A program made the position numbers and the translations under genes. The notes beneath the pieces are model-generated. The model searched no databases. It was not told where the DNA came from and saw only the letters and a program-made list of their open reading frames with translations. This document shows, piece by piece, positions 38,301 through 50,300 of a stretch of DNA of 64,000 nt. Location: positions 154,838,881 to 154,902,880 of the forward strand of contig OZ024928.1 in assembly GCA_964017235.1 (NCBI GenBank), in the 5' to 3' direction. Origin of the DNA: Sabellastarte sp. h YS-2021 (lineage: Eukaryota; Annelida; Polychaeta; Sabellida; Sabellidae). The first letter of the stretch is position 1; each line of letters starts with the position of its first letter.

Positions 38301-41300
38301 AATCTTGTCACCAATGCCCAACATGCTGTTTTAGATCCTCCTGTAGGGGCGAGGTTAAACCAGTGTTGGGAGAAATGGGAAACCCTGGGTTCAAGTCCAA
38401 AAGTGGTAAACATTCTGAGGGAGGGTTACACGCTCCCCTTCCGGTTCAGACCCCACTTAACAAGGTCACCGACTGTAATAAGCAACTACCACAATCCAAC
38501 CAAACAGTCCTTCCTTTTAGAGGCACTGTATCAGCTGATAAACAAAAATGCAGTCGAACCAGTGGACAATCCAAATTCACTGGGGTTTTACAACCGGCTA
38601 TTCTTGGTACCCAAACCCAACAACCGGTGGAGACCCATCCTAGACCTGAGCACCTTGAACACCTTTTTAAACACAGGGTCGTTCAAGATGGAGACCCCAG
38701 AGACCATAAGAACCTCCCTCCAAGTAGGGGAGTGGGTCACATCCATAGATTTCAAAGATGCATACTTCCATATACCCATTCACAGTCAGTCCAGGAAGTA
38801 CATGCGCTTTCACCTCCAGGGTCGGTCCTTCCAGTTCAAAGCCCTTCCCTTTGGCCTTTCCACAGCCCCATGGAGTTCACAGTGGTGGCCAAAGAGGTCA
38901 AACTCATGGCACTTCAGAAGGGTATAAGGATCCACCAGTACGTAGACGACTGGCTGGTGAGAGCCTCTACCCACCACACCTGTCTCCAGCATACTCAAAC
39001 CCTAGTCACACTTTGTCAGGAATTAGGGTGGCTGGTGAACAAGGAAAAGTCAGAGCTGGTTCCCAAACAGATCTTCAACTTCGAAGGTTACCAGTTCGAC
39101 CTGAAAGAGGGCAAGGTCAGACCAACAGAAGAACGTTGGCAGGCCTTGACAGACAAGATCAGATCAATAATGTCGGATCCGGTATGCCCGGTCCGGAAAT
39201 TCATGTCCCTCATAGGTCTTCTCACAGCAACAGAAAAGCAAGTCCACTTAGGGCGACTACACATGAGACCCATACAGTGGCACTTGAAAAACAACTGGAG
39301 GGTCCCAGAGTCACTGGAAAAGGTGATCCCGGTCCCCAAGTCCCTCCACCCCCATCTAAGGTGGTGGCTGGAGGAAAGCAATGTGCTAATAGGTCAACCA
39401 TTACACCCTCTAAAACATGCTCTGCAGATCTTTACAGACGCATCAAACGAAGGGTGGGGCGCTCACTTGGACGACCACACTGCAAGAGGAACTTGGTCCC
39501 TTCCAGAGAGCACGTTACACATAAACCACTTAGAACTAAAAGCGGTATTTCTAGCTCTAAAGGAGTTTCGAACCCTGGTCTGCAACAAGACAGTGTTGAT
39601 AGCTACAGACAACACAACAGTGGTTGCCTATATCAACAAAGAGGGGGGGGGATGAAGTCGGGGTCACTGTGTGCCCTACTGTGGAGAATCCTGTCCTGCT
39701 GCACCAGACAGCAGGTAACCCTCAGGGCACGTCACATCCCTGGCCGGCTGAACGTGATAGCAGACAAGCTATCCAGACTTGGCCAGACCATTCAAACAGA
39801 GTGGTCTCTTCATCCAGCAGTGTTCCAAGCTGTATGCTCAAGGTGGCAGCAGCCACAAGTGGACCTGTTTGCCACCAGGTTCAACAACAAAGTGCCACAG
39901 TTTGTGTCACTGGTTCCAGACCCCCAGGCTTGGGCAGTGGATGCACTCAGCCTCTCCTGGGAGGACCTGGACCCATACGCCTTCCCACCGGCAGCCATCT
40001 TGAGCAAAGTGGTGGAGAAGCTCCAGGACTACCCCTGCAACAGAATAATTCTGATTGCTCCAGGGTGGCCCAACATGCCCTGGTTTTGGGACCTGGTAGC
40101 AATGTCAAGCCAGATCCCACTGTGTCTGCCCAGCATACCCAACCTAGTGTCTCAGCCATTCAACCAGGTCCTTCACAGGAACCTGTCGAATCTGAACCTA
40201 CATGCCTGGCTCCTAGAGCCTCAGCAATCAAGGAGCAAGGCTTCTCTGAGGCAGTGGCAGCACGAATTGAGGCTCCTCAAAGAAGATCAACCAGATCTGT
40301 CTATGAGGCAAAGTGGACCATTTTTACAAAGTGGTGCCTCAGTAATCAGGTGGACTTCAGGGCACCACCTCTGAAAGCCATTGCTGACTTCCTCCTGCAC
40401 TTTTCAGGAGAAGAAGTTACAACCAGGCACTATTGATGGCTACAGATCCGACCATTGCTGACAAACTGGGCAATTCCACCATTAATGTCAGCAAAGATGA
40501 GAATCTCACTCGTCTCCTGGATAGTTTCCATAGAGACAGACCTAAGGGCAGGAGGGGCATCCCCTCCTGGAACCTTTCACTGGTTTTACATCAGGTCACA
40601 AAGGCTCCCTTTGAACCCCTGAAAGAGGCCTCCTTGAAACATTTAACTTTCAAGACTGTTTTCTTGCTGGCTTTGGGTTCAGGTAAACGCAGGAGTGAGA
40701 TCCATGCTTGGTTACATAAGAACATCAGACACCAGTCAGACTGGTCTAAGGTGTCTTTATACCCCTCACCCAGCTTCCTATCCAAGAACCAGCTGGCTAA
40801 GGAAAGTCCAGATAGTGTGGCTCCAGTGGTCATCCCAGCCCTGGCACCATCTCTGGATAGGTCACTCAAGGGTGACAGGTCCCTATGTCCAGTTAGAGCC
40901 CTGCGCTACTACTTGGACAGGACTGCAGACCTCAGGCAGAATAAAGAGTTGGTCTTTGTCTCCTTCAAAAAGGGGTTTGATAAAGACATCTCACCTGCCA
41001 CCATCTCCTCATGGATCAAACAGACTGTGGTTCTGTGCTATGAGCTCTCTGACCAGGAGGCCCTCACCTTACATCAGGTTAAAGCCCATGATGTTAGGGC
41101 CTTTGCTGCCTCTAAGGCTTTCCAATCAGGGATTTCCTTAGATCAGATCTTGTCAGCCTGCAACTGGAAATCTCACAACACTTTCACCCAATTCTATTTG
41201 AAGGATGTTGCCTGGGCTGACTCGAGCTTTTCAACCTGGGACCTGTAGTGGCTGCCCAGCAGGTGCACCACCAGGCCCAGAATTGAGGGGATGTTGTATA

Positions 41301-44300
41301 TATGTAAATATGTACATATTGTAAATATGTTAGATATGTACATAGTGTAAATATGTTGACTGTGACTTGCTTCCCTTGGGAAGTTTATTTCTTCTGGGAC
41401 TGAACTCAGCTCCTCTCTCTCTCTATCTTTCCCTTCTCAAACCGACTCTGGAAGGGAAGAAAAAAGGGGGGGGGGGGGGGGGGGCAACGTCGGTAGACTC
41501 CCAGTTAACCGGTGAGTTGGTGGCCGACCTTGACCTGTCAGGGTTCTCTGACCCTAGGTCAAATAGGCCTGTACTATTTTGTTTTGTTATGAGTTCACAG
41601 AAGTCCCTAGCTGCTTACCCGCCTGCCAAGCGGTAGTTATTCAGCAATTGTCCATTGGATAGGATGTATTAACGCAATAAAATTGCAAATTTAATAAGTA
41701 AATTAAATTATTATAAGTTAATACCCTATCCAATGGACAGGCAAGGCCCACCCAACCGGCCCCGCTATCAGCTTACTAGGGGTCTTACTAGGATTCGACA
41801 CGAAAAAGATGCTATGACGTCAAGAGGTAAACAGGAAATGAAGTACGATGCGCCACCTGGCAAATGCACACTCTGTGACCGGTCCTGCCAGTAGTACATA
41901 CAGGACGTCTTTTTCTGACGTTTGGCGGGACCGGTTGCGCCAACCGGTAAAGCAATTGTCCATTGGATAGGGTATTAACTTATAAAAATTTAATTTACTT
42001 ATTAAATTTGCAAAATTGTGGTATTGCGTGTTGGCATGTACACCGTTTGGCAGTCCTATGAAAATGCAACAACTTGTGCTTGTTCTGTTAGTTCATACTC
42101 AATCTGATGACCATGTTGAAAGATGCATTTCACAGTATTATTGGATCCGAGCAAAATTTTTAGCGCAGTTTTGGAGACTGCACTCACAGTTTGAGCATAG
42201 ACTGTAGGTTTGCGTAATGTAATGCATGCTGATTATCTTATGTATATAATGGTTGTCCAAATATGTGTAACCTACTTGCCCACATGTCTATACTAGGTCT
42301 TACTAACCTTTAGGCAGTCATTAGAAGAAGGTGTTGCATACTATTACATAACCTTGTGTATACAATACTTTTACAGGTATAGTCTGCAGCCTCCCTGCTC
42401 GTACCTCCATCCTTGCCGCTGCTAATCCTGTGGGTGGCCATTACAACAAAGCCAAGACAGTGTCAGAGAACCTGCGTTTGAGTGGCCCTTTGCTGTCTAG
42501 GTTTGACCTTGTGTTTATCCTACTCGACAAGCCAGATGAGGAGATGGATGCTCTGCTGAGTGAGCATGTGATGGCCATGCATACTGGAAAGTCTCATGGA
42601 GGTATGGAAGATAGTAGACCTGATAATAGTACTGTTAAGGGTTTTTACCCCACAGCCCTTAAGGGCTGTCGGGGTATTGTTTTCACCCATGGTGTCCGGA
42701 TGGGCGGGCGGGCGGCGGGAAATAGTTTGCCCGGGCTGTATCTCAGAAACCGTAAGGTGTAGGAAGTTCATACTTGGCACGGACATTGGTTGGGGGTCTG
42801 ACCTTGATTTGACCTTTGACCTTGCTGTAGTGACCTTGACCTATAAAATCTTTTCCGGGCTATATCTCGGAAACCGTAAGGTGTAGGAAGTTGATACTTG
42901 GTAGGACCATTGGTTGGGAGTTGTAGGTGTGCAACATCATGGTCTGACCTTGATTTGACCTTTGACCTTGCTGTAGTGACCTTGACCTATAAAACCTTGT
43001 CCAGGCTATATCTCGGTAACTGTAAGGTGTAGGAAGTTGATACTTGGTAGGGACATTGGTTAGGGGGTGTAGGTGTGCATTGTCATGGTCTGACCTTGAT
43101 TTGACCTTTGACCTTGCTGTAGTGACCTTGACCTATAAAATCTTGTCTGGGCTATATCTCAGAAACTGTAAGGTGTAGGAAGTTGATACTTGGTATCTCA
43201 GCAACTGCAAGGTGTAGGAAGTTGATACTTGGTAGGGACATTGGTTAGGGGGTGTAGATGTGCAATGTTGTAGTGTGACCTTGATTTGAGCTTTGACCCT
43301 TGCCGTAGTGACCTTGACCTATAAAATTTTGTCTGGGCTATATTTCGGAAACTGTAAGGTGTAGGAAGCTGATACTTTATGAGGACATTGGTTGGGGGTA
43401 GTAGGTGTGCAACGTCATGGTGTGACCTTGATTTGACCTTTGTACTTGCCGTAGTGAACTTGACCTATAATACCTGGTCTGGGCTATATCTTGGAAACAG
43501 TAAGAGGTGTAGGAAGTTGATACTTGTTAGGGACATTGGTTAGGGGGTGTAGGTGTGCTACGTCATGTGACCTTGATTTGACCTTTGACCTTGCTGTAGC
43601 GACCTTGACCTATAAAATCTTGTCCGGGTTATATCTCAGAGACTGTAAGGTGTAGGAAGTTTATACTTGGTAGGGACATTGGTTGAGGGTTTTAGGTGTG
43701 CCACATCATGGTGTAACACTGATTGCTCTGAAAGTATCTTGAACTTTGAACTGTTACACTACTTCTATATCTCATGGTGTTGAAAAATATTTCCCCAGGC
43801 TGTGGGGTACGGGCATCTCTGATGCTATTTTTCTTTCCTGTATAATGGCAGGAGTAAAGGTGATATGGTGATGCACACTGCAAGTCCCCAGCATGTGAGG
43901 ATTCTTTGTACTGTCTATACAGTCATACCTGTGTGGGAAGTGCGAGTCACATTTACATACAAGTCAAAGTGGAACCAGTTTTAGGTTCTGGTAAATAGTA
44001 CACGTGTGCGAACAAAGATTAAAAAACTAAAAACTCAATTGTGATCAAAGAAATATAAGATGTTAATTTGTGGCAATAGTTGTAACACAAAAAAAAAAAA
44101 TATTTTTATGAAAAAACATATGACTTTTGGGAAATATTTGTAGAAATAATTGATTAGATGATATACATCAGAGTAGGTATTTGTGTAGAAAATTTAATTC
44201 TAAGTACTTTATAAAATCATCTTGACTACTTGGTCACAGTTTACATATTAGTACTGGAATTTTTTTTACACTGAAAAATTTATCAGTAGAAGACTACTTC

Positions 44301-47300
44301 ATTCTAAAAACTATGTTGATGAATATAACAATGAATAAACTTAAGATTACTTTAAAAGCTATTCAGTTTATCAATTCTTAAAATACCTCCTCCATGTCAT
44401 GCATATAAATCTTTAAAAAAAAAAGCGAAAAATATTTGAAGTGAAACAAATTGAAAAGACTCTGTACAAGTAGAACTAGTTTAAGTCAGAGGCATAAGTG
44501 CAGAGGGTTTTGAAGTCCCTGTATCAGTAAAGGCAGCATTTGTGCAGGTTTGGCAGAAAGCCATAACTTTAAATCCTGTGGACAGTGGAGGTTCTAATTG
44601 TACAAAATCAACTGTATTGTCGAGCAACCAAAAGTTGGGCCAAAGAACTACATATGCCATTTGAGTTTGGAGTCATAGAAACATCTAAGAGACATAGTGG
44701 ATGCTGTTCCTGGATCTGTACGTTGAAAATACCTGTGTATCTGTTTAACCTCACCTGTATATATTACAGGTGCTACCCCATCACTAAGTAACTCGATCAC
44801 ACAGGAAGATATTGAAGCTCGCAGACAGTGGGATGCACAGAAACCACTCAGTGAGAGACTGAAAGTGGCCAGGTCACAGCCAGCACTGGATCTCATTCCC
44901 TCGCCACTGCTTAGGAAATATGTGGCGTATGCCAGGAAGTATGTGCACCCAAAGATCTCCCCAGAGGCTGCACAGGTGAGAAAAAATCAATGTGCAAACT
45001 CCATTAAAGGCTGCTGTGACTAGCTAGTTTGTACTGGAGCATTCTTTCACTGTTTCACTACTCTTCAGTAAATAGTCTTTTCACCAATAAAAATGACAAG
45101 ATCGGGCACTTATTTTTCTTTTCTTTGAAAAGTGACGCCAAATTGGACATTTTATTGTGTTAAAACATCCTCCCCAATGGACAATTGCTATACTGGTTGG
45201 CCAAACAAGGAAAAAAAGCAATCCTGTGTTTCCACCAGCAGAACCTGAAACAAGTTAAAATAAGGCAAATAAATGTGTCAAAATGTAAAAAGAAGTTACC
45301 ATTGCAGAGTACTAGAGCGGTCCTGCCGGTGGAAACACAGGACGTCTTTTTCTTTCTGAGGTTTGGTGCGACCAGTTGCACTGACAGGTGTAGCAAAATG
45401 TCTATTAGATAAGGTATTAACTTATAAAACTTTAATTTACTTATTAAATTTTCAATTTTCTTAATTTCAACCGCCATCTTCAAAGATGCTGATCACCTTC
45501 AAAACCATGTTAGTTGCCCTTTTCTGGTGGATATATTTTGCATCTAGCCACAGATACATCCTTGGTTTAGTTATAAATTGTAAACATTTGTCAGTCCCAC
45601 ATGATGTGTGTGCTTTTGAATTTCATCCATTTCCAATCTATAACTACAGTCCTACATACAATAGTTCTACTAAAGTTTGAGTGTTTGATATTTCTTTGGA
45701 AATAATATTTCATTGCGTTAATACATCTTACCTAACAGACGATAGCTATTGTCCGGCACCAGCCGGTCCCGCCAAACGCCAGAAAAAGACGTCCTGAGTT
45801 TCACCTCCGGCCGGACCGGTACACTCCAATCCACTCGCCAGGTGGCCTAGTTCCTACTTTATTCGCCAGAGGGACGTGACGTCATAGCATCTTTTTCGTT
45901 TGGCGCGATTTGAAAAGTTGTAGTTTTTCTTCTGATATTTTCATTTGTGGATATTTCTTCTAAACTTATTTGTGTGTACCTGAAGTTTTGTCATCGGATA
46001 CTTATATCATCATGGCATCTCCAGGACAAAGGAAAGGAGCCTGCGGGCATATAATGGCGTCTTTTGACTGTCATTCACGTTGTGCTCGCTGCAGGGATAA
46101 AAGTTTAAGGGAGGACTGTTGTGTGTTGAAACTACCCTGTGAGTATTGCGAAGTGCTAACCCCAGAACAGGTTATCCAGTTGGCTACACCAACTTATAAA
46201 CTACGTAAAGAAAAAGCAAAGAGTAAAGACACTCTCATTGATCCTTCTACTGTTACTGTGGTAGCCCAGCTCGAATCTCAGGATTCTGAACCTGCAATTT
46301 CCTCTCACAACACGTCTGTAGACCTTGCTCTGCCACAGCCTACCTTCCGTAAGGAACTTCAAGAGCTTGATGAAAAGTGGTCTGTACGCATGGCTCGTTT
46401 AGAAGCACTATTAACCATTGGACAACGTCCTTCTTCTCAGCCATCCTTCTCACCGGTGAAGGCACCGGTCACTCACAAACCCCCACCGGGGGCTTTGTCT
46501 CACAACCCTTTCCTTCTATCATCTGTTCCTTCCGGCCAGGCCGGTCCGGCCCTTGGCCCGGATAGAACTCAGACAATTGCTACTACTACTTCTTCCTCCG
46601 TGGACATGGTCTCTCCACTGGAGAATTTGTACCAGGACCCGGAACCGGTTTTTGCTGAACCTGCTTCTTCCGGTCCGGTGGCTTCTTTGGAACAGTGTGC
46701 TGAAACTCTTCCTGTATCTACCCGGGATCTGATTCAACCGGAACAAGTGGAAGAGGTAGAATTGTCCGAATTAGAGGATCAACCGGACGTTATTGACACT
46801 GAGACTGACCGCGCGATAAGTGAAGATCAAAATTATCGTGAAACGGTAAGGGGAGTCAGAGCCTTCATGGGTTGGTCTCACATCCCAGATCTTGAATATT
46901 CGCCTGCTACTCGTGCTGATAATCCCTGGGTAGGGCACAGATCTCAGCCGGTAGGGAAAGTATCTGTTCTACTTCCGCCAGAAGACTGGCTGTGCAAGAA
47001 GTTAGAGAACCTTAACCTTGTGCTTATAGAAGGATACCCTTCCAAATCTTCAGAGCCTGGAGGGTTACATATGGACCAGTATCTCCGTCCCCCGAAATCC
47101 CAGAGTAGATGGTACGGGATACACCCGGCCGAACCCAAAGACTTTACCAGACCTGGGAAATATGTTACTACATGGCCCAATGATGCCGCAAAACTGAACA
47201 ATGCTTTTACAGGAATTGCCAAGTCTTCTTCTGTGTCAGCTCAACCGCCTTCACGCCCCATTGCCCAGGATACTCTCAGGAAGTGGGAGAAGGCGGCTAA

Positions 47301-50300
47301 AGAATCAAGTTATATATGCAACCAGTCTAGTGGTTTCAACCGTTGCATTACCAAGATACAAGACAGTGTCCAGGAACAGCTGAAGATTTTACAAGCAGAA
47401 TTGGGCAAGGGTAAATCTTCAACCAAGGCTCAGTCGGCATTGGACGAGTTACATTACTTGACTTCGTTCAATCAAAATGTGAGTTTTGCGGTAGGCAAAT
47501 CACTCCAACATCTCTCGGACTTCACCTTTGTCCAGATGGCCAATTTAACGTTGGTCCGCAGAGACTCCTACTTAGAGCATTTAAAGACAGGAGTAAAACC
47601 GGACACGTTTTCCGCCTTGAGAAATTGCCCTCTGAACACTCCTGCTTTATTTCCAGACGCGGTCATCCTCAAAGCGGAAGATGAAATTCAGCAATTTGAA
47701 ACCATAAAGCGTACCAACCAGCCCGGTCCGGGCCGCGGTGGGTTCGCTGGTAACCATAAAAAGCAAAATAGATTCCAGCCTTACCCCACTAATTGGAAGC
47801 AAGCCCCGGAAACTCAAACCGGTGCATCCGCAGGAAAAGACGTGCCCGCCTGGAAGTCCTTTGGGGGACGTGGCAGGTCTAGAGGCAGGGGAAGGGGAGG
47901 TCAGCCCGGTCGCGGCACCCGCCCTCCTAGGTATCAAGGGCAGTATAAATGACAATTATTGTGTGCCAAGCCCAGTGCCGGTGGCCCGGTCAGAGATGTC
48001 ATAAGTGTAAAAAGACAAAACTGTTCTGTGTCTGTTCGACAACCTGTGTTTTGTCCTGTTGCCAGTCCTGTACCTTTTGTCTTAAATGTAAGAGGGCAGT
48101 CACAAAAGAAAGACGGAAGTCCCTCGTCAAGAGTGAAACAAGAAATAAAATTTGTCAAAGATGCTTTTTCTGTAGATCATTGCGTTTTTGCCCCCATTGC
48201 TCCAAATGCCCACAATGTTGTCAATGCTCATCTGATAGGGGGACGTCTCCAAAAATTTTGGCAGAAGTGGTCCCTCCTGGGTGCAAATCCGAGGGTAGTG
48301 TCCATTTTGAAGGATGGCTACATTCTCCCGTTCAAAATCAGACCCCTGCTGGTAAGGGATCCTTTGATAGTCAGTGGTTATGCAAACCCCCTCAGGAACC
48401 TCTACCTGAGGGAGGCTTTGCAGGCCTTACTGCAAAAGGAGGCAGTAGAGATGGTGAGGGTTCGAACATCTCTAGCCTTCTTCAACCGGCTGTTCATAGT
48501 CCCAAAACCAAACCAAAAATGGCGACCAATCTTGGACCTCAGTGCTCTAAACAAATTTTTGAGCGTAAAAACATTCAAAATGGAAACCCCAGAAACAATT
48601 CGGATTTCCTTGCAACAGGGGGAATGGGTGACATCGCTGGATTTCAGCGACGCCTATTTCCACATTCCAGTCCATGTGAAGTCCCGGAAATATCTCAGGT
48701 TCCATTTCCAAAATCAGTCCTATCAGTTCCGGGCTCTTCCCTTTGGCCTCTCCACAGCTCCGATGGAGTTCACTTGTGTGGTCAAAGAGGTGAAGTTAAT
48801 GGCTCAATCCCGGGGTATAAGGATCCATCAGTACCTAGACGACTGGTTGATTCGAGCCCCTACCAAAGAATCCTGCCCCCAGGGCACTCAATCCCTCCTC
48901 GCCCTTTGCCAGGAGTTGGGTTGGGTAATCAACGTACAAAAGTCAGAACTAGAACCCAAACAGACTTTCGAGTTTGTGGGTTACAAGTACGATCTCTCCC
49001 AGGGACTGGTCTTACCGACCCAGAACTGGTGGGAGTCGATCCTCCAAAAGTTGGAATCCATCCTATCCAAGCCAAGTTGCCGAGTCAGGAACTTTATGTC
49101 CCTGATAGGCCTGCTTACAGCGACGGAAAAACAGGTTCCCCTGGGGAGACTCCACATGAGACCCATCCAGTGGCACCTAAAACGACATTGGAGAGTTCCG
49201 GAATCCCTGGAAAAGGAGATTCCTGTGCCAAGGTCACTTCACCCACACCTTCTATGGTGGACCAAGGAGACAAATGTCTTGACAGGACAACCTTTACATC
49301 CCTTGAGTCATGCCGTTCAAATATTTACCGACGCCTCAAAAGAAGGCTGGGGTGCTCATTTAGGAGACGTCACAGCAAGAGGCAGTTGGTCAGTTCCAGA
49401 AAGTCATCTTCACATAAATTTCCTGGAACTGAAAGCTGTCCTACTCTTGAAAAGATTCCAACCCTTGGTACAAGGCAGAGTAGTTCTAGTTGCCACAGAC
49501 AACACCATGGTTGTGGCATACATCAACAAGGAAGGAGGTATGAGGTCAGGCTCACTTTATGCCCTTCTATGGCGACTCCTGTGTTGGTGCAATCTGAGAC
49601 AGGTAGTCCTAAGGGCCAGACACATCCCTGGTCGTCTGAATGTGATTGCAGACAAATTGTCTCGTCAAGGCCAAGTCATTCAGACAGAATGGTCACTTCA
49701 CCAGGAGGTCTTCGACCTCCCGACTCAGACCTGGCACCGTCCCCAAGTGGACATGTTTGCAACAAAGTACAATTGCAAACTAGCCCAGTATGTGTCTCCA
49801 GTGACGGACCCCAGGGCTTGGGCAGTGGACGCCCTAACAGTCTCTTGGGAAAACCTGGACATGTATGTCTTTCCCCCAGTATCGTTACTGGGCAAGGTGG
49901 TCAGCAAACTGTCGGACCATCTTTACAAGAGAGTGATACTCATAGCTCCGGGTTGGCCCAACATGCCATGGTTCTGGGACCTGGTGGAACTGTCGTCTCA
50001 GATCCCTCTTTGCCTACCCAGTCATCCCGACCTAGTGACACAGCCATTCAACAAGGCGCGTCACAGGAATCTGACCAATCTAAACCTACACGCCTGGCTC
50101 CTAGAGCCGAGGCTATCAAGGAGCAAGGGTTCTCTAGCCCAGTGGCGTCACGAATTGAGGCTCCTCAAAGAAGTTCAACCAGAACAGTCTATGAGGCAAA
50201 GTGGGCCGTTTTTGTCAGATGGTGTGGATCAAGTCAGGTGGACTTCAGGTCTCCATCTGTCAAACAGATAGCAGATTTTCTCCTACATCTATTCCAGGAG

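Larger units (their letters stand above)
35697..42013 (+). mobile_element. DIRS retrotransposon copy A (A/D subfamily, decayed), in MCM8 intron 11
   Basis: About 6.3 kb with left and right inverted terminal repeats, an internal complementary region, gag-like, RT/RNase H/methyltransferase-like and tyrosine-recombinase regions in order. DIRS elements replicate by reverse transcription and integrate by a tyrosine recombinase without target-site duplication; the expected TTT precedes the left end (35,694-35,696). The arms differ at only a few positions, suggesting youth. The coding regions nevertheless carry at least six single- or double-base indels, mostly in homopolymers (near 36,057, 37,419, 38,866, 39,643, 40,401 and 41,230). 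Same strand as MCM8. Confidence 0.95.

Noticed and set aside
38758-39600. N-terminal part of the 538-codon ORF in DIRS A as a separate protein
   Set aside because: Before about 39,650 it is a shadow frame of RT-RNase H; only the last third is the true RT ORF after a frameshift.
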